Shown: piece by piece, positions 1-11,490 of the stretch
Position numbering within the stretch: the first letter of the stretch is position 1
Layout of the letters: every line of letters begins with the position of its first letter
Origin: Pleurostoma richardsiae
Taxonomy: Eukaryota > Ascomycota > Sordariomycetes > Calosphaeriales > Pleurostomataceae
DNA: 64,000 nt
Direction of reading: 5' to 3'
Assembly (NCBI GenBank): GCA_030052745.1
Contig: JANBVO010000050.1
Span: 3,985 to 67,984 of the forward strand
The notes under the pieces: generated by a model
What the model saw: the letters and a program-made list of their open reading frames with translations, nothing else
What the model was told of the DNA's origin: nothing
Databases searched by the model: none
Position numbers and translations under genes: made by a program

Positions 1-1
1 C

Positions 2-811
2 GGCCGCCGACTACTGCGCATGCTCCAGAAGTACCAGGTGGCCGACAAGGTCACCTGGTTCATCCCCGGTCACACTATGGAGACCTTTGAGGATACAGTC
101 AGAGAAATCGTCAAGTCGGGAGCGGAGATCGGCCTGCACGGGTACGCTCATGAGGGGGCGTATCAGATGACGCCGGAACAGGAGCGTGAAGTCCTAGTCA
201 AATGCATGCAAGTCTCACAACGACTGACAGGCAAAAAGGTTCAAGGTTGGCGAGCACCCATGTACCAGCTGCGCGAGACCACGGTGGCGTTGCTCAAAGA
301 GTTTGGCTTTCTCTACGACTCGTCTCTGAGTCACCACGACTCGCAGCCGTACTTCACCCCCGCGGGTCCGCCGGTAGAGCGCATCGACTTCTCCAAGCCC
401 GCTAGCTCGTGGCTTCGACCGACGCAGCTAGGAGAGGTAGACGAGCCGGTCGGCTACCCGCTGGTCGAGATACCTATCGGGTGGAACAATGAGGACATGA
501 TGGCGCTCCAGTACTACCCGCACCTCGCAAATACCAACGGGCAGGTCGATGCGCGGGTCATTGAACAGCGGTGGAAGGACATCTTTCTCTGGCTTTGGGA
601 GAATGCCGAGCATGAGTCCGAAGACGGCAGCTTCGTCTTCCCGCTCCTGATGCACCCTGACTCGAGCGGCTTGGCCCATGCAATAGCAATGGCCGACCGC
701 TTCGTTGGCTGGCTGCGGAGCTGGGGCGATTCTGTCGAGTTTCACACTTACTCGAGCATCGCCCAAGACTTCCTTCGAAGAAAAGGCGTGTCAGATGTTT
801 ATGATGGGTAA
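2..811 (+). CDS. Polysaccharide deacetylase (NodB-type), 5'-truncated by window edge
   Basis: The frame is open to the left edge, so 269 residues of the C-terminal part are visible. The motif GLHGYAHE, at about residue 45 of the visible part, is the His-containing metal-site motif of NodB/PuuE-like carbohydrate esterase family 4 proteins. RAPMYQ and the late FPLLMHPD strand also fit the family. Such enzymes remove N-acetyl or related acyl groups from polysaccharides or small amides. The cytosolic PuuE/HpPgdA-like subgroup is the closest in layout, since no signal peptide or carbohydrate-binding module follows the catalytic domain. The first catalytic Asp would lie outside the window, so activity cannot be judged. 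Stop is TAA at 809-811. Confidence 0.8.
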   Translation, partial: GRRLLRMLQKYQVADKVTWFIPGHTMETFEDTVREIVKSGAEIGLHGYAHEGAYQMTPEQEREVLVKCMQVSQRLTGKKVQGWRAPMYQLRETTVALLKEFGFLYDSSLSHHDSQPYFTPAGPPVERIDFSKPASSWLRPTQLGEVDEPVGYPLVEIPIGWNNEDMMALQYYPHLANTNGQVDARVIEQRWKDIFLWLWENAEHESEDGSFVFPLLMHPDSSGLAHAIAMADRFVGWLRSWGDSVEFHTYSSIAQDFLRRKGVSDVYDG

Positions 812-1516
812 TTGTGAGACGAATGAACGGACATTAGCAGTCGGGATAAACAATAGCTATGAGTTAAGGATTTGGTCTAGAAATGCACGACCCGGGGGTT
901 ATGTAAAGAACTTGCCCGACTAACGCCGCTGTCTTCAATAGCTCTCGCGTCCAGCCGCCACTAACATCACTAGCGGTGTTGTCTATCCAGGACGGCGGGC
1001 CCATCTCAGCCCATTTATCTCCCATTAAAGGCAAAATCTAGCCTTAATTTCTCAGGGTTGGGCCAGACCTTTGCCGGAAAGCCCTAGAGCGCGTCACGAG
1101 TCTCCTCCCGTTTACTCTGAACGCCACGCCCCGCTCGCCAGACTTCGGCCCCTGAATGCCAGCCTGGTTCTCTTTGAGCTGGCGCTGTGTCGTAGAATTG
1201 CCTACTGCTAAGCGTCAATACAACTGCGTCGGCGTTGCCGGTGCAGGGCCAAGCGGGCACTCTAGTTCGGGAGTTTGCGAAGACACCATTGTGAACGCTA
1301 TGTTGCGGCCTCCGTCCGGCAAGCTAACCGAAGAGTCTGCAGAGGTTAAAAACTGCAGATGTCTGCCAGTCTGTGAGAGATCTCGTCCGTTCTGGATACC
1401 CATCCTCCTGTCTTCGCTAGTAGACGTCCTCTCATTCCAATACCCAACCGCGAGTGTCCATTCTTTCATTACCTTGATCAACTATTGGCTTTTTCGCTGA
1501 TATCCTTCTCCTTGCA
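812..1516. other. Intergenic region
   Basis: No coding frame with a recognisable product is seen on either strand. It holds the 3' flank of the deacetylase and the promoter and 5' leader of the WSC gene. Confidence 0.6.
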
Positions 1517-3844
1517 ATGAAATCCACCGTTGCCAGCCTAGTGTCTTGGGGGATACTTGTAGGCCGAGGCCATGCGCTCGTTGCTGCAGGGGATTCTTTC
1601 GACTATGTGTCGTGCTGGTCTCAGGGAACTGGAGTCTCCGCTCTAGGTGGCAATGCGTTTGCGTCCGCAACAATGACGCCGTCGGCATGCGCCGCGGCCT
1701 GTGAATCGTCATCCTTCTTTGGCCTTTCGGCGGGTAGAATCTGTAAGTTTTCCCTCTCGAGCTACTGGACACATGTCCTGCGATTGCTGACATTGAACAG
1801 GCTACTGCGGTGACTTCCTCCAGGCCAGCAGCTCATCTCTCGCCGAGTCCCTTTGCACAACACCCTGCGCCGGTGACAACACACAGACATGCGGGTCCTC
1901 CTCAGCTCTGAGCCTATACGCCGCATCCGGACATTCGCCTTACGACGTGAGTCCAAGTATTCTTCCGAGCGCTGGATCTTACAAGTTCGACTCATGCCGC
2001 ACCGACCTGAACGGTGATGCTCATACTCGAGCACTGGATGGCCCCTCGTACGCCTCATCGAGCATGACAGTGGAGGCTTGTTCGGATTTCTGTTACGGTT
2101 TCGGCTTCTTCGGCGTCGGAAATGGTCGTGAATGTTTGTCCTCCAGGCTTTTCTACCCCAAATTGATTCATTTTCAATGGTTCTGACTTTTTTCTTGCTA
2201 GGCATCTGTGGGAGCTCTATCGACGCTACGAGCGCTTCTGTGCCCGACTCCGAATGTGACTTCAATTGCGAAGGGGCATCTAGTGAATTCTGCGGCGCTG
2301 CCGGAAGGATCAATCTCTACACCTTATCGACGACTTCGTCATCGAGCACCTTGTCGACAGTCTCCGCAACTTCGGCCGTCTCTTCCTCATCAAGCTCTCA
2401 GAGCACTTCAGCCTCAAGCTTCGCTCTCTCCCTCACAAATACAATAGCATCGAGCAGTATAGCTTCATACACATCAGCCTCAACGCCGTCGAGCGCTGAT
2501 ACTTCCATGGTGACTTCGTCAACCTCTTCAAGTGCGTTGGCGGCGACCTCCACCTCTGCACCCACTACTTCTACATCTAGCACCACCTCTTCTACTATCT
2601 CGGTTGCGCTTTGCACAACTACATCTACCTCTATGCTGACGAACGGTAATTTCGCGGACGGCACCACTGCAGGATGGACCATCACTGGCGGCAGCATCTA
2701 CGCGATCAACTCGCCTGGCTATGACGATGGCAGCTCGATGCTCGTCACAGGCCAATGTCCCCTGTCGGGCTGTGGTACCCAGCTGAGTGTGAGCCAGACG
2801 GTGCAATTGACGTCCGGCAGTCAGTACGTCTTCAAGGCCAAGGCAATGCTAGTGTCCTCCACAGGTTCCTACATTACTCTGCATATCATTCGGCCAGATG
2901 GAAAAGTTCTTGTGTACTCGATGCTCAGCCAAAGCGGTAATCCTGTCGGCTCGTGGATTGACCTTTCGGTATCGATCCCGGCGTCCGATGTGAACGCAGA
3001 TGGCAGCTACACCATAAATCCGTGGTTCGTAAACCTCTGGACGAAGGACTTGCGTTTTGATAACATGCGGCTGCTCCAGGTCAAGACGGCTGCCTGCCCG
3101 CAGACTATCTCGTCCTCTTCCACCTACAGCAGCTCCATAATCACAAGCACGACTTCATCTCTTTCGTCATCCATCATCAGCACTTCCACGGCTAGTAGCA
3201 GCACTGCTACTGCTAGTAGCACTGCGCCAGCCTTCCCTTCGGTTAGCGGCTACGACTTCGTCTCCTGCTGGACAGAGTCTTCATCAGGCCGCGCCCTGTC
3301 AGGCGCTACCACCGCGTCCGACGACATGACGCTTGAGGCCTGCGCGGGATTCTGCTCTTCCTGGTCGTACTTTGGAGTAGAGTACGGTCGCGAGTGTTAC
3401 TGTGGCTCCAGCGTCGCCTCCGACTCCGCTGCAGCGGAGGTTTCTGAGTGTTCCTTCTCCTGTGCCGGCGACGCTTCTGAGCGCTGCGGCGCCGGGCTGC
3501 GGCTGTCGCTGTATCACAACACAGACAAGGCGAATCCGCAAGCACCGGCCGTCATCAGTGGCTACGATGCTTTCGCCTGCGTCACGGAGTCGGCGGCGGG
3601 CCGGACGCTGTACGAGGCAGCGACGGCATCGGACACTATGACGCTTGAGGCATGTGCAGACTTCTGTGAGGGTTACACCTTCTTCGGAGCCGAGTATGGG
3701 CGCGAGTGTTACTGCGGCAATGAGTTGCGGGACGGTAGTGAGATTGTCGGGGCGGCCGAGTGCGGCATGGTGTGCGCCGGAGACTCTTCGGAGCTGTGCG
3801 GTGCAGCCAACCGGCTGACGGTGTACCAGGTTGGCGCTGTGTAG
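1517..3844 (+). CDS. Secreted protein with four WSC domains and a central beta-sandwich domain
   Basis: Exons 1517-1742, 1801-2133 and 2202-3844 join in frame to 733 residues; both introns interrupt the GREC/CYCG part of a WSC domain. An N-terminal signal peptide (hydrophobic to about residue 25) is followed by WSC1 (about 27-120), WSC2 (about 138-227), a Ser/Thr-rich linker, a CBM4/9-like galactose-binding-fold domain (about 334-480, opening with NGNFADG), a second Ser/Thr linker, WSC3 (about 535-623) and WSC4 (about 638-733). WSC modules are eight-cysteine putative carbohydrate-binding domains known from yeast cell-wall stress sensors and fungal secreted enzymes. The protein has no C-terminal transmembrane helix or GPI-type tail, so it is probably a secreted or wall-associated glycan-binding protein, not a Wsc1-like sensor. 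The linkers are probably O-mannosylated. Confidence 0.85.
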
Positions 3845-4392
3845 GACGTCGACTGGAAAACTAGTGTTTCATCGAGGGCACTCGTACGTAATGTGTAATG
3901 CTCACCAATTCATACACCACGGTGCTGATGGCCTTTTGCTCTGTGACCTGCCGTACCGGGCGAAAAGCTGGAGCAATAGATTGATGCGGACATCCGAGAC
4001 ACGCTCATTGGGACGTCGACAAAGTACCTAACGTGTATTAGGGGTATGCTAACGCTTCCCCAGGTTGGGACAGCTTCTACGCAGGTGGTCTAGGACTCCG
4101 TCGCTGCTATAGTAATAAGATAGTCCTCACTCCCACCTCAAGCAGCCGACCGCACAATTGTGACAAGGCAAGTTTCACTCTGGTTGAATTATGTTTATGA
4201 AATACAAACAGTTTCCTGTTTCTGGCACTGTCTAACCCAATACGGTCAAGGTAGTCGCGATCGCATTGGTTGTTCAAGAGTGACTCACTGCGCCGCTCGA
4301 GGAACATATCCTCAAGCCTCCTTCGCGCTAATTAATTCATGAATTAGGCCTTCTATTCCGTAAGCCTTCAGCCTGCAACTGTCACCGACCCA
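3845..4392. other. Intergenic region
   Basis: Nothing coding is recognised; it contains the 3' flank of the WSC gene and the MOSC gene promoter. Confidence 0.55.
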
Positions 4393-4938
4393 ATGTCTGT
4401 CCACGGACTTGCACTGTCCTCTTCCCACGTCTTCTCCAAGACACCGGTGCCATCTCTTGTTCTCCTATCAGGGCTTGGGGTCGAGGGCGACTGTCACAAT
4501 GGCGTGCATGTCCAGCATCGCAGTAGGCTTCACATTAAGCCCCCGCCGCCCAACCTCCGACAGGTACATCTGATTTCGTCGGAGATCCTGGATGAGCTTG
4601 ATGTGAGACCTGGCCAGCTAGGAGAGAATATCACTACGACTGGCCTGGACCTTCTTTCCCTGGGGACGGGTACCAAACTGCACTTCGTTCCCGAAGGGGG
4701 CAAGGACGACGCCGACCATCCAATAATCGTGCTACAGGGTGTCAGGAATCCCTGTCCTCAGGTTGACAAGTTTCGGAAGGGCCTAAGGGAGAGCTTCATC
4801 GTCCGAGACGCGGACAGAAACATCATTGGAAGACGAGCTGGAGTGATGTGCACAGTTGAGCGCGGAGGGGTTGTGACCCTTGGCATGGCTATTCGTGCCG
4901 AGAACACGGAGCCGTTCAAGCCGCTAGTCTGTGTATGA
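4393..4938 (+). CDS. MOSC-domain protein
   Basis: Single exon, 181 residues. The whole length resembles a MOSC (molybdenum cofactor sulfurase C-terminal) domain: a GLGVEGDCHNG stretch near residue 28, then HLISSEIL, the GQLGENITT turn, LGTGTKLHF, and a conserved-type cysteine in RNPCPQ near residue 118. Stand-alone MOSC proteins of the YiiM kind handle molybdenum cofactor or reduce N-hydroxylated compounds. In fungi the role of short single-domain forms is largely unassigned. It has no targeting peptide and is presumably cytosolic. I chose the first ATG because it sits immediately before the conserved core and no upstream in-frame ATG is apparent. Confidence 0.8.
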   Translation: MSVHGLALSSSHVFSKTPVPSLVLLSGLGVEGDCHNGVHVQHRSRLHIKPPPPNLRQVHLISSEILDELDVRPGQLGENITTTGLDLLSLGTGTKLHFVPEGGKDDADHPIIVLQGVRNPCPQVDKFRKGLRESFIVRDADRNIIGRRAGVMCTVERGGVVTLGMAIRAENTEPFKPLVCV

Positions 4939-5989
4939 GAAACGTAGACGACAATCAATTCGAGGATAACGGGACCGTGTCGCTCTACGAACTCGGCGTA
5001 ATGGCTCATGCACGAAGAAAGCAACTGGGTGGGATATCGGGACTTTGAGATACTGGGACCTCGCAATCTTATTATATAGAGATTTTCTGCGCACACAGAT
5101 TATCAGCAGCATTGGGGGATCAGACCCTAGTGCAGTCAAGAGGATAGTAGAGGACTCGTTAGATCTGGACGCTCGCACCGCAGGTGACATGAGAATCGGC
5201 AGTCGACCTCCCAGTATGATTTCCTCGATTATTGGCTTCTGACACGCTGATCTCAGCTGGTCGGTTATGGAGTTGGCCTTCATCACGTCTCTGGAGGATG
5301 GTGAAGATGGGATGGCAAAGATGGGATGGCAACGTGGTCCTGGTATGCGGAGGTCAGTGGTCTGCCTTTATGACATCTCGGTTGCGCTCGGAAGTGGTTA
5401 GGGCCGGAAGGATCTTGATAGAAGGGCCGGAAGGATCTTGATAGAACCTTCGGTGTCTCTATCTGCGTCTCTACTGTGACCAGCGCGAAGGCCTGGTCTC
5501 GACGAGGGTAGTCACGTGCGAGATCACGTTTAAGGAGCGGTCTGGACCAGACTGGCTAGAGCCCCAGCCCCACTCACGTGGAAGTGGTACGATCAAGCCA
5601 AACGGCCTCCCCCGGGCGCTGCAGCCAATCAGCTGGCCGCGTTTGCAGCGATCCGCGCGCGAGTGCCGGACAAGGGACGATACGATATATCACGGATTTT
5701 CGCGACCCTGCCCGCCCTCCATCACTGTTATCAGATGACTGCTGACCCGAACGTGCGCTTACTCTAGGCTCAAATTTGCGAGGCAGAGAGTGAGAGAAAA
5801 CGCTCTGCTCGTGTGTTCGTGTGCGTGTCTGTGACAGGGCTATAGCTTGCCTGGCTTGCTTCACAGCCGCGCTTGTCCAATCCCAGCGCCCAGCACTGCT
5901 TCCCTCTTCCTCGCCCTCACTTCACCCGTTGAACAACTCGCGAAGGAAAAGGCAGCCTACCCTTCTTTATTCAGTGTTAGACTTCAGAC
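4939..5989. other. Intergenic region with 5' leader of the FAD oxidoreductase gene
   Basis: No recognised coding frame. It includes a 23-bp exact tandem duplication at 5401-5446 (listed separately), a short GATGGGATGGCAA direct repeat around 5306-5333, and pyrimidine-rich leader sequence just before the next gene. Confidence 0.5.
5401..5446. repeat. Two exact tandem copies of a 23-bp unit
   Basis: Positions 5401-5423 and 5424-5446 are identical. Unit starts GGGCCGGAAG and ends TTGATAGAA. It lies about 540 bp upstream of the FAD oxidoreductase start and looks like a recent replication-slippage duplication. Confidence 0.9.
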
Positions 5990-7445
5990 ATGGCCGACGA
6001 GAAGGAGAACATAGTTATAATAGGTAAGCGGCCCCTACCCTTCACGGCACCCCTTTGAAGAAATACTCCCGAAATCCTCGCCATGGAGAAAAGCACGGGG
6101 GAATGAAGACTAACCGATTCTTCCTCTTCTCCCTCTTATAGGCGGCGGCGTCATAGGCTGCTGTGCGGCGTACTACCTCACACGACACCCCTCCTACGAC
6201 CCCTCCAAGCACACCGTCACCCTCCTCGAGTCGACCCGCCTCGCCGGCGGCGCCTCCGGCAAGGCAGGCGGCCTCCTGGCGCAGTGGGCATACCCGGCCT
6301 CGCTCGTCCCGCTCTCCTTCGACCTGCACGCCGAGCTCGCCCAGGAGCACGACGGCCCCGCCGCGTGGGGCTACCGGACCATCCGCTGTGGCAAGCTGAC
6401 GGCGCGAGACCGCACGCTGCCCCCTCCGGCCGACGAGGCGGCGGGAGGCGGGGCCGGCGGCGCCCTGGGCTGGGCGGCGCGGCAGGTCAGCTGGGCGCTG
6501 CTGGGCAAGCGGCGCGAGGTGAGCAAGGACGAGCGCAACATCAAGAGGCTGGACAACCTCCCGCAGGACCTCGACTGGTTCGAGCCGCCGTGCATCGACA
6601 AGTACGAGGACATCGCGCCCGCGCAGGAGACGGCGCAGGTGCACCCGCACCAGTTCACCCTGGCGATGGCCCGGCTCGCTGAGGAGAAGGGCGCGCGCAT
6701 CCTTTCCAACTCGCCGGTCGAGGAGCTGGAGTACGCGATGGCGGGCGATGACGACAGCGGGGCGGGCGGCGGGCAGAGGAGGAAGGTCGTCGGCGTGCGG
6801 TACGTGGACAAGGCGAGCGGGCAGGCGACCCTGCTTCCGGCCTCCAAGGTGATCCTGGCGGCGGGGCCCTGGACGCCGAACCTGTTCCCGATGCTGCCCA
6901 TGAGCGCGATCCGCGCGCACAGCGTGACGATCCGGCCGACGCGGCCGGTCTCGGCGTACTGCCTGTTCACGGAGATCAGCTTCCCTCTGGAGGAGGACGA
7001 GAAGCAGCATGAGGACTATGACCACGACAGCCACGAGGCCGCGGCGCGCGTGGTGTGCCCGGAGGTGTACTCGCGGCCCAACAACGAGGTGTACGTGGCG
7101 GGCGAGGGCGACAGCCGCGTGCCGCTGCCGCCGACGACGGAGGAGGTGGAGGTGGACCGGGAGGCGTGCAACCTGATCGTCGACGCGGTGGGCGGCATCT
7201 CGCAGGAGCTGGGCAGGGGCCTGGTGACGAGCAGGCGCGCGTGCTACCTGCCGACCGTGGACCTGCCGTCGGGCGGGCCGCTCGTCGGCGCCACGTGGGT
7301 TGAGGGCCTGCTCCTGGCGACGGGCCATAGCTGCTGGGGCATTCACAACGCCCCAGGCACGGGCAAGGTCATCAGCGAGATCGTGTTTGACGGGCACGCG
7401 GTCAGCGCGGACATATCAGCGTTGGACCCGCAGCTCGTCACCTGA
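5990..7445 (+). CDS. FAD-dependent oxidoreductase, DAO family, TDA3-like
   Basis: Exons 5990-6023 and 6142-7445 give 445 residues; the intron (GTAAGC...TATAG, 118 bp) splits the dinucleotide-binding motif IVIIGGGVIGCCAAYYL at residues 8-24. The N-terminal Rossmann motif, the GGASGKAGG loop near residue 53 and the C-terminal LLATGHSCWGIHNAPGTGK segment are typical of D-amino-acid-oxidase-fold enzymes. The fungal relatives I recognise are the TDA3 group, yeast Tda3 being a putative oxidoreductase linked to endosome-Golgi traffic, with substrate unknown. Exon 2 is very GC-rich, which creates a 451-codon antisense open frame (6042-7397) that I regard as a shadow. It is convergent with the SCAP gene. 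Confidence 0.85.
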
Positions 7446-7868
7446 AAGGGGGGGGGAAGATGTCGCGAGGAAGTTGCAAAGCGAAGTAGTAGGAGATAAG
7501 GTACTCCACTGCGAGTGGGAGACGTGCTCCACGCCGGCCATTTTCGACCCAGTCAGAGGTTGTCCCTCCGGCGTGTAAACCCCGAGCTCAAAAAGAACGC
7601 ACGGAGGGGGCTGTTGTGTGATGACAAGCCACAGTGTGCAAGGGATGCTCGGTACGCAGCGTAGTCTTGTCATAAAATTCCGAAATCCATTTCCAGTCTT
7701 GCGACTACAGACTGATCCCCATGTCCGTCGACGTTACAATGCCTGCCAGTTTGGCCCGGACCGTACACACGAAGCCTGATGTCCGTAGCGGAAATAGGCG
7801 CGAAAATCCAGTAACCCAGTATCAGATCGTTCCCTGAGCGCCAGAAGCCAAATTTGTCCTCAATCTAC
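7446..7868. other. Convergent intergenic region
   Basis: The 3' ends of the oxidoreductase (+) and SCAP (-) genes face each other here; no further gene is seen. Confidence 0.55.
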
Positions 7869-10800
7869 TCACCCGCCACTCCTCCCTATCCTGCTATTCT
7901 GCCTCGACAGCCGTCCGTGGTGCGTCGGCTTCGGCGTCGTCCCCTCCTCTTCGTCGTTGTCGTGCAGGTGCGCACCGAACTGCACCAGCACCAGCATGTC
8001 CGCCAGCCCGACCGCCACAGCGTTGCGCGCCAGCCGGCACACTGGGCCCGACTTGCTCGTCAGCAGGCTCGTCGTCAACGCGTGACTGCTGATGCTACCC
8101 TTTGCCGTCATGGTCCACGCCTCCCACCGCTCCTCGCCATGCCCTGCGCCAGCCGACGAGGAAGAAGTGGCGGTAGGCGCGCAGCCTCTGCGTCTCGTCA
8201 GGGCCGTCCTGCGTCCCGCGAGACCGCTACCGCTGCTAGCCCCAGCGGCGCCGAAACTGGCACCTAGTAGCCCGCCAACACCGCCTCCTTTCCCGTTGAC
8301 GACCTCGCGCTTGCGAACGCCCGCGACGCCATTAGCGCCGGTGGCCTCCCAGACGCCCGGGTCGGGCATGGCGTGCGTGACCTCGGCGGCCGACGAAAAC
8401 CCCATACAACGGCGCTCTCGGGCATCACGCTCGGAGCGGAGGCAGATGAGGCCGGTGCGGTAGCGAGGGTTGTTCTCGGCAGAGATTGTGCTCATCATGA
8501 ACGCGCCCGACTCCCTATCAGTGTAGGCAATAGAGAAAGAGGCGACGGCGGTAGAGCCACAGTAGACACAGGCCTGCGAGGGCGAATGGAAGGCGCGCAG
8601 CGTGGGGAATCGAATGGAGCGGGGCTGCAGGCTGTAGATGAGGGTGCCTATACAGTTGGGATTAGCAAATAGTTACTTGAGCAGGGATTGCGCGACGGCA
8701 TGTGCTACGGGTAGGCCTACCTGAGAACATGTCGACGAGGTGGAGGTCACTCTTCTCCTCGTTGTAAGCGATGCCGACACCCCTAAGTGACGGTATGACG
8801 GAAAAGCGCATCGACTGCTTCACGGCTGGAGATGCAAAGTCAAGGGCAGCGAGCTGCAGCGGCCGCGTGGACCACCATCCCTCTCGGTTGGTGGAGATGA
8901 AGATCCCCTCATGCTCGGATATCGTGATCAGTCGTGCAGGCATGCGTGGGCTGGAGCCCAGGTGTGCAGAGCGCACCAGAGTGTTGCAGATTTGAGCAGT
9001 GCTCACATCCCCCGTCTCGATATTGACGTCAATCAGGCTGCCTGACTCGAGAACAAGGAGCAGTCGAGTCGTCATATCATGGAATCGGTCACGGCTGGGT
9101 ACTCTGGCAAATGTGCACGTGACTATCCGACCGTTGACTGAGGTAGACAGACCGAAGCGCTCCTGCTGACGGTTCCAGAGAGACACATTGCCTCCCTGTG
9201 AGCAGATAGCTACCCACTCGGCCCTGTTGTCGATTGACACCGTCGTCACAGGCCAAGAGACGCCCTGACTGGGTGACCAGGGTATGAGCTGATTGCTGGG
9301 AGTCGCGGACTCCAGGTCCCAGAGTCTGACCTCGCGATCGAATCCTACAGATACGAGAAATCTCCTCGCACCAGACGCCAGAAGGAATATGTCGAGCGTG
9401 TGGGCAGGTGGGAGGCAACGGACGGACGAGATGTCGGAGGTCTCGCCTGCTGACCCGCTGCTGTCACTCTCACCGGATAAGAGAGCGTTCCACACGAGCA
9501 ACGACAACATGATACCCGCACACAGGAGAAGTGTGGGCAGCCAGATGCCTCTCTGGGACAGCGTATCGACCATGACGGAGTTGGCCAAATCGTCTGATAT
9601 TGTCGTATTCCTCTTAGCCAGCTTTGGGATGACAATGAGCGGATCAAAAGTCTGCACGATGATATTCGAGGATCCAGGCTTCAGCAGCCGCATGATCTCC
9701 CCCAGAGTCGACGTGTCCTGAGCCTTGAGCCAACGCAAAGTATCAGGACCGGTCGACGGAAGAGAGGAAGCAGCATGTTTGCCTCCAAACAGCTGAAGTT
9801 TGGCGGACACCGACCGCAGCAGCATTTGCAGGCCTTTGAGGGTGGGCATGCGCACGCCCTCCCGAAAACGGAAGACCAAGAATACCGCACAAACAAGCGA
9901 CATGATGTTAGCGACAGCCTCAGGGTAGAGAGATCTCCCCCGCGAATACGGCTGCCCAGCGCCGGTCTTTGCTGAGGCATCAACCTTCTCAGTCGAGCCT
10001 TGTGGCGTAGAGAAAGACTCTTCCAGCCCAAGCCGACGGACATTGAGCGACGAGACAGCGCCCATGAAGGTCATGAAGACAATCAGGTCGATGGTCAAGG
10101 CCAATATCGTGAAGTGGCAGAATGTAGCCAATCCAGAAGGTGCGTCGACGGAGAGAAAGGCAAAGACGATGATAACCCGGATCGCCGCGAAGAAGGGGGC
10201 AGTCCCCATACGCTTATATGCGGTGGAGATGCGACGCGGAGACGGCTGAGCGCCTGTGTTCTCCAGCTCGTGGAGCAGGTGAATGCTGCCGCCGGCATGT
10301 CAGCATGGTCGGTAGAAACTGCGAGCCCAGGAGCCATGATGTGCTGGGGTTTCATCTTACCTGTTTTTCAAACACTGCGGGACGACTGCAAGAGGGTACA
10401 TCTTCCAGGGGATATTTGACGCGTCGATGCCGATCACCGAGGCAGCAGAGAGAGCCACCGTGACCGAGATAGCGACCTCGGCGGCGACAGCAAACAACTG
10501 TGCGGCGCGGCTTCTAAGTCCTGCTGCGCGGCCGATGCTCCATGCCAGATATGCTCCCGCGACGACGTAGAGAGTGCAAAATACCATATCGTCCACGAAG
10601 TCACTAGCACGGTACATCACCCTGACCAGTTCTCCACCGGAGGTATGTGCCGGCGTCTTGGGTCCGGTGCGTACATCCCAGTGGCCGGCATCGCTGGCCA
10701 GAGAAGCCGCATTCCGGTCCCAGGCTTGACGCGCAGATGTTCCAGAGTCACCGGCACCGAGCAGCAGATTGATGACGATAGCATCGGCGCCCTTGACCCG

Positions 10801-11490
10801 GCCCGATCGAAACGCTGGCGACCCCAAGACGGACTCGGGACGCAGCGCGATTCGGGCGGGCGAGCGTTGATCGTGCACGGCGCGGTTGACGGCTTCCAGG
10901 ACGCTGTCGTCTGACAAAAGACATTCATCGGAACAGTTCAGGGTCGGCAGGAGGGAATGGACAGCGAACCCAAACGGCTCGGCCTGGGAGCTGTTGACAT
11001 GCTCGGCGCTGTCGAATGGCGGCGGCACCAGCCGGGTTTGAACGGCGGCCGCATCGACGATGGCGTCTTTGCCGAGCGCGCGCATGCGGTCGCCGAACAC
11101 CCAGGCCTGCTTGATCTGGGCGTCGGGCGGAGGAAGGCCGCGGCTGGACTCGCGGACTGGATCGGCCGAGGCCCAGGCCTGGGCCATTATGGCGTTTGGA
11201 AATAGCGAGAGCCGGTCGGCAGCATGATGGGCGAGCAGGACGGGCACGGCGAGGACGGCGAGACACAGCACGGCGCCGATGGTGAGGAGCGGGTGCTGGG
11301 TCACGAAGGCGGCATCGTAGCCGAGCGAGGAGGTGCGGCGGCTGATGGGGGGTTTGCGCGGCTTCAGCTGGAGGAGGGGAAGGCCATCATGGTCAGCACA
11401 TCAAAGAGTTCCGGGCAGAGAGCCGCAGCATCGTCATTCGTCGTCATCACCCACCTCAGCAGCAGCGTTGTATCGGCGGTATGCAGGCAT
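7869..11490 (-). CDS. SCAP, sterol-sensing escort protein of SREBP
   Basis: Four exons (11490-11455, 11367-10361, 10285-8721, 8647-7869) give 1128 residues with all phases matching. Exon 1 encodes only 12 residues (MPAYRRYNAAAE). A first membrane helix near residue 36 is followed by a long lumenal loop. A cluster of membrane helices from about residue 265 to 460 is the sterol-sensing domain, ending in the NVRRLGLEE stretch that matches the end of SCAP-type SSDs. The C-terminal half contains WD40-like repeats (FDREVRLWDLES; GGNVSLWNRQ) and the fungal SCAP tail motif PGVWEATGANGVAGVRKR. SCAP holds and escorts SREBP in the ER/Golgi membrane under sterol control. The gene lies 1.46 kb downstream of the SREBP gene in the same orientation. 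Exon 1 is inferred from splice signals alone. Confidence 0.9.

Noticed and set aside
6042-7397. 451-codon open frame on the minus strand
   Set aside because: It is antisense to the GC-rich FAD oxidoreductase exon, has low-complexity Arg/Ala/Leu/Pro composition and no domain; a codon-bias shadow.
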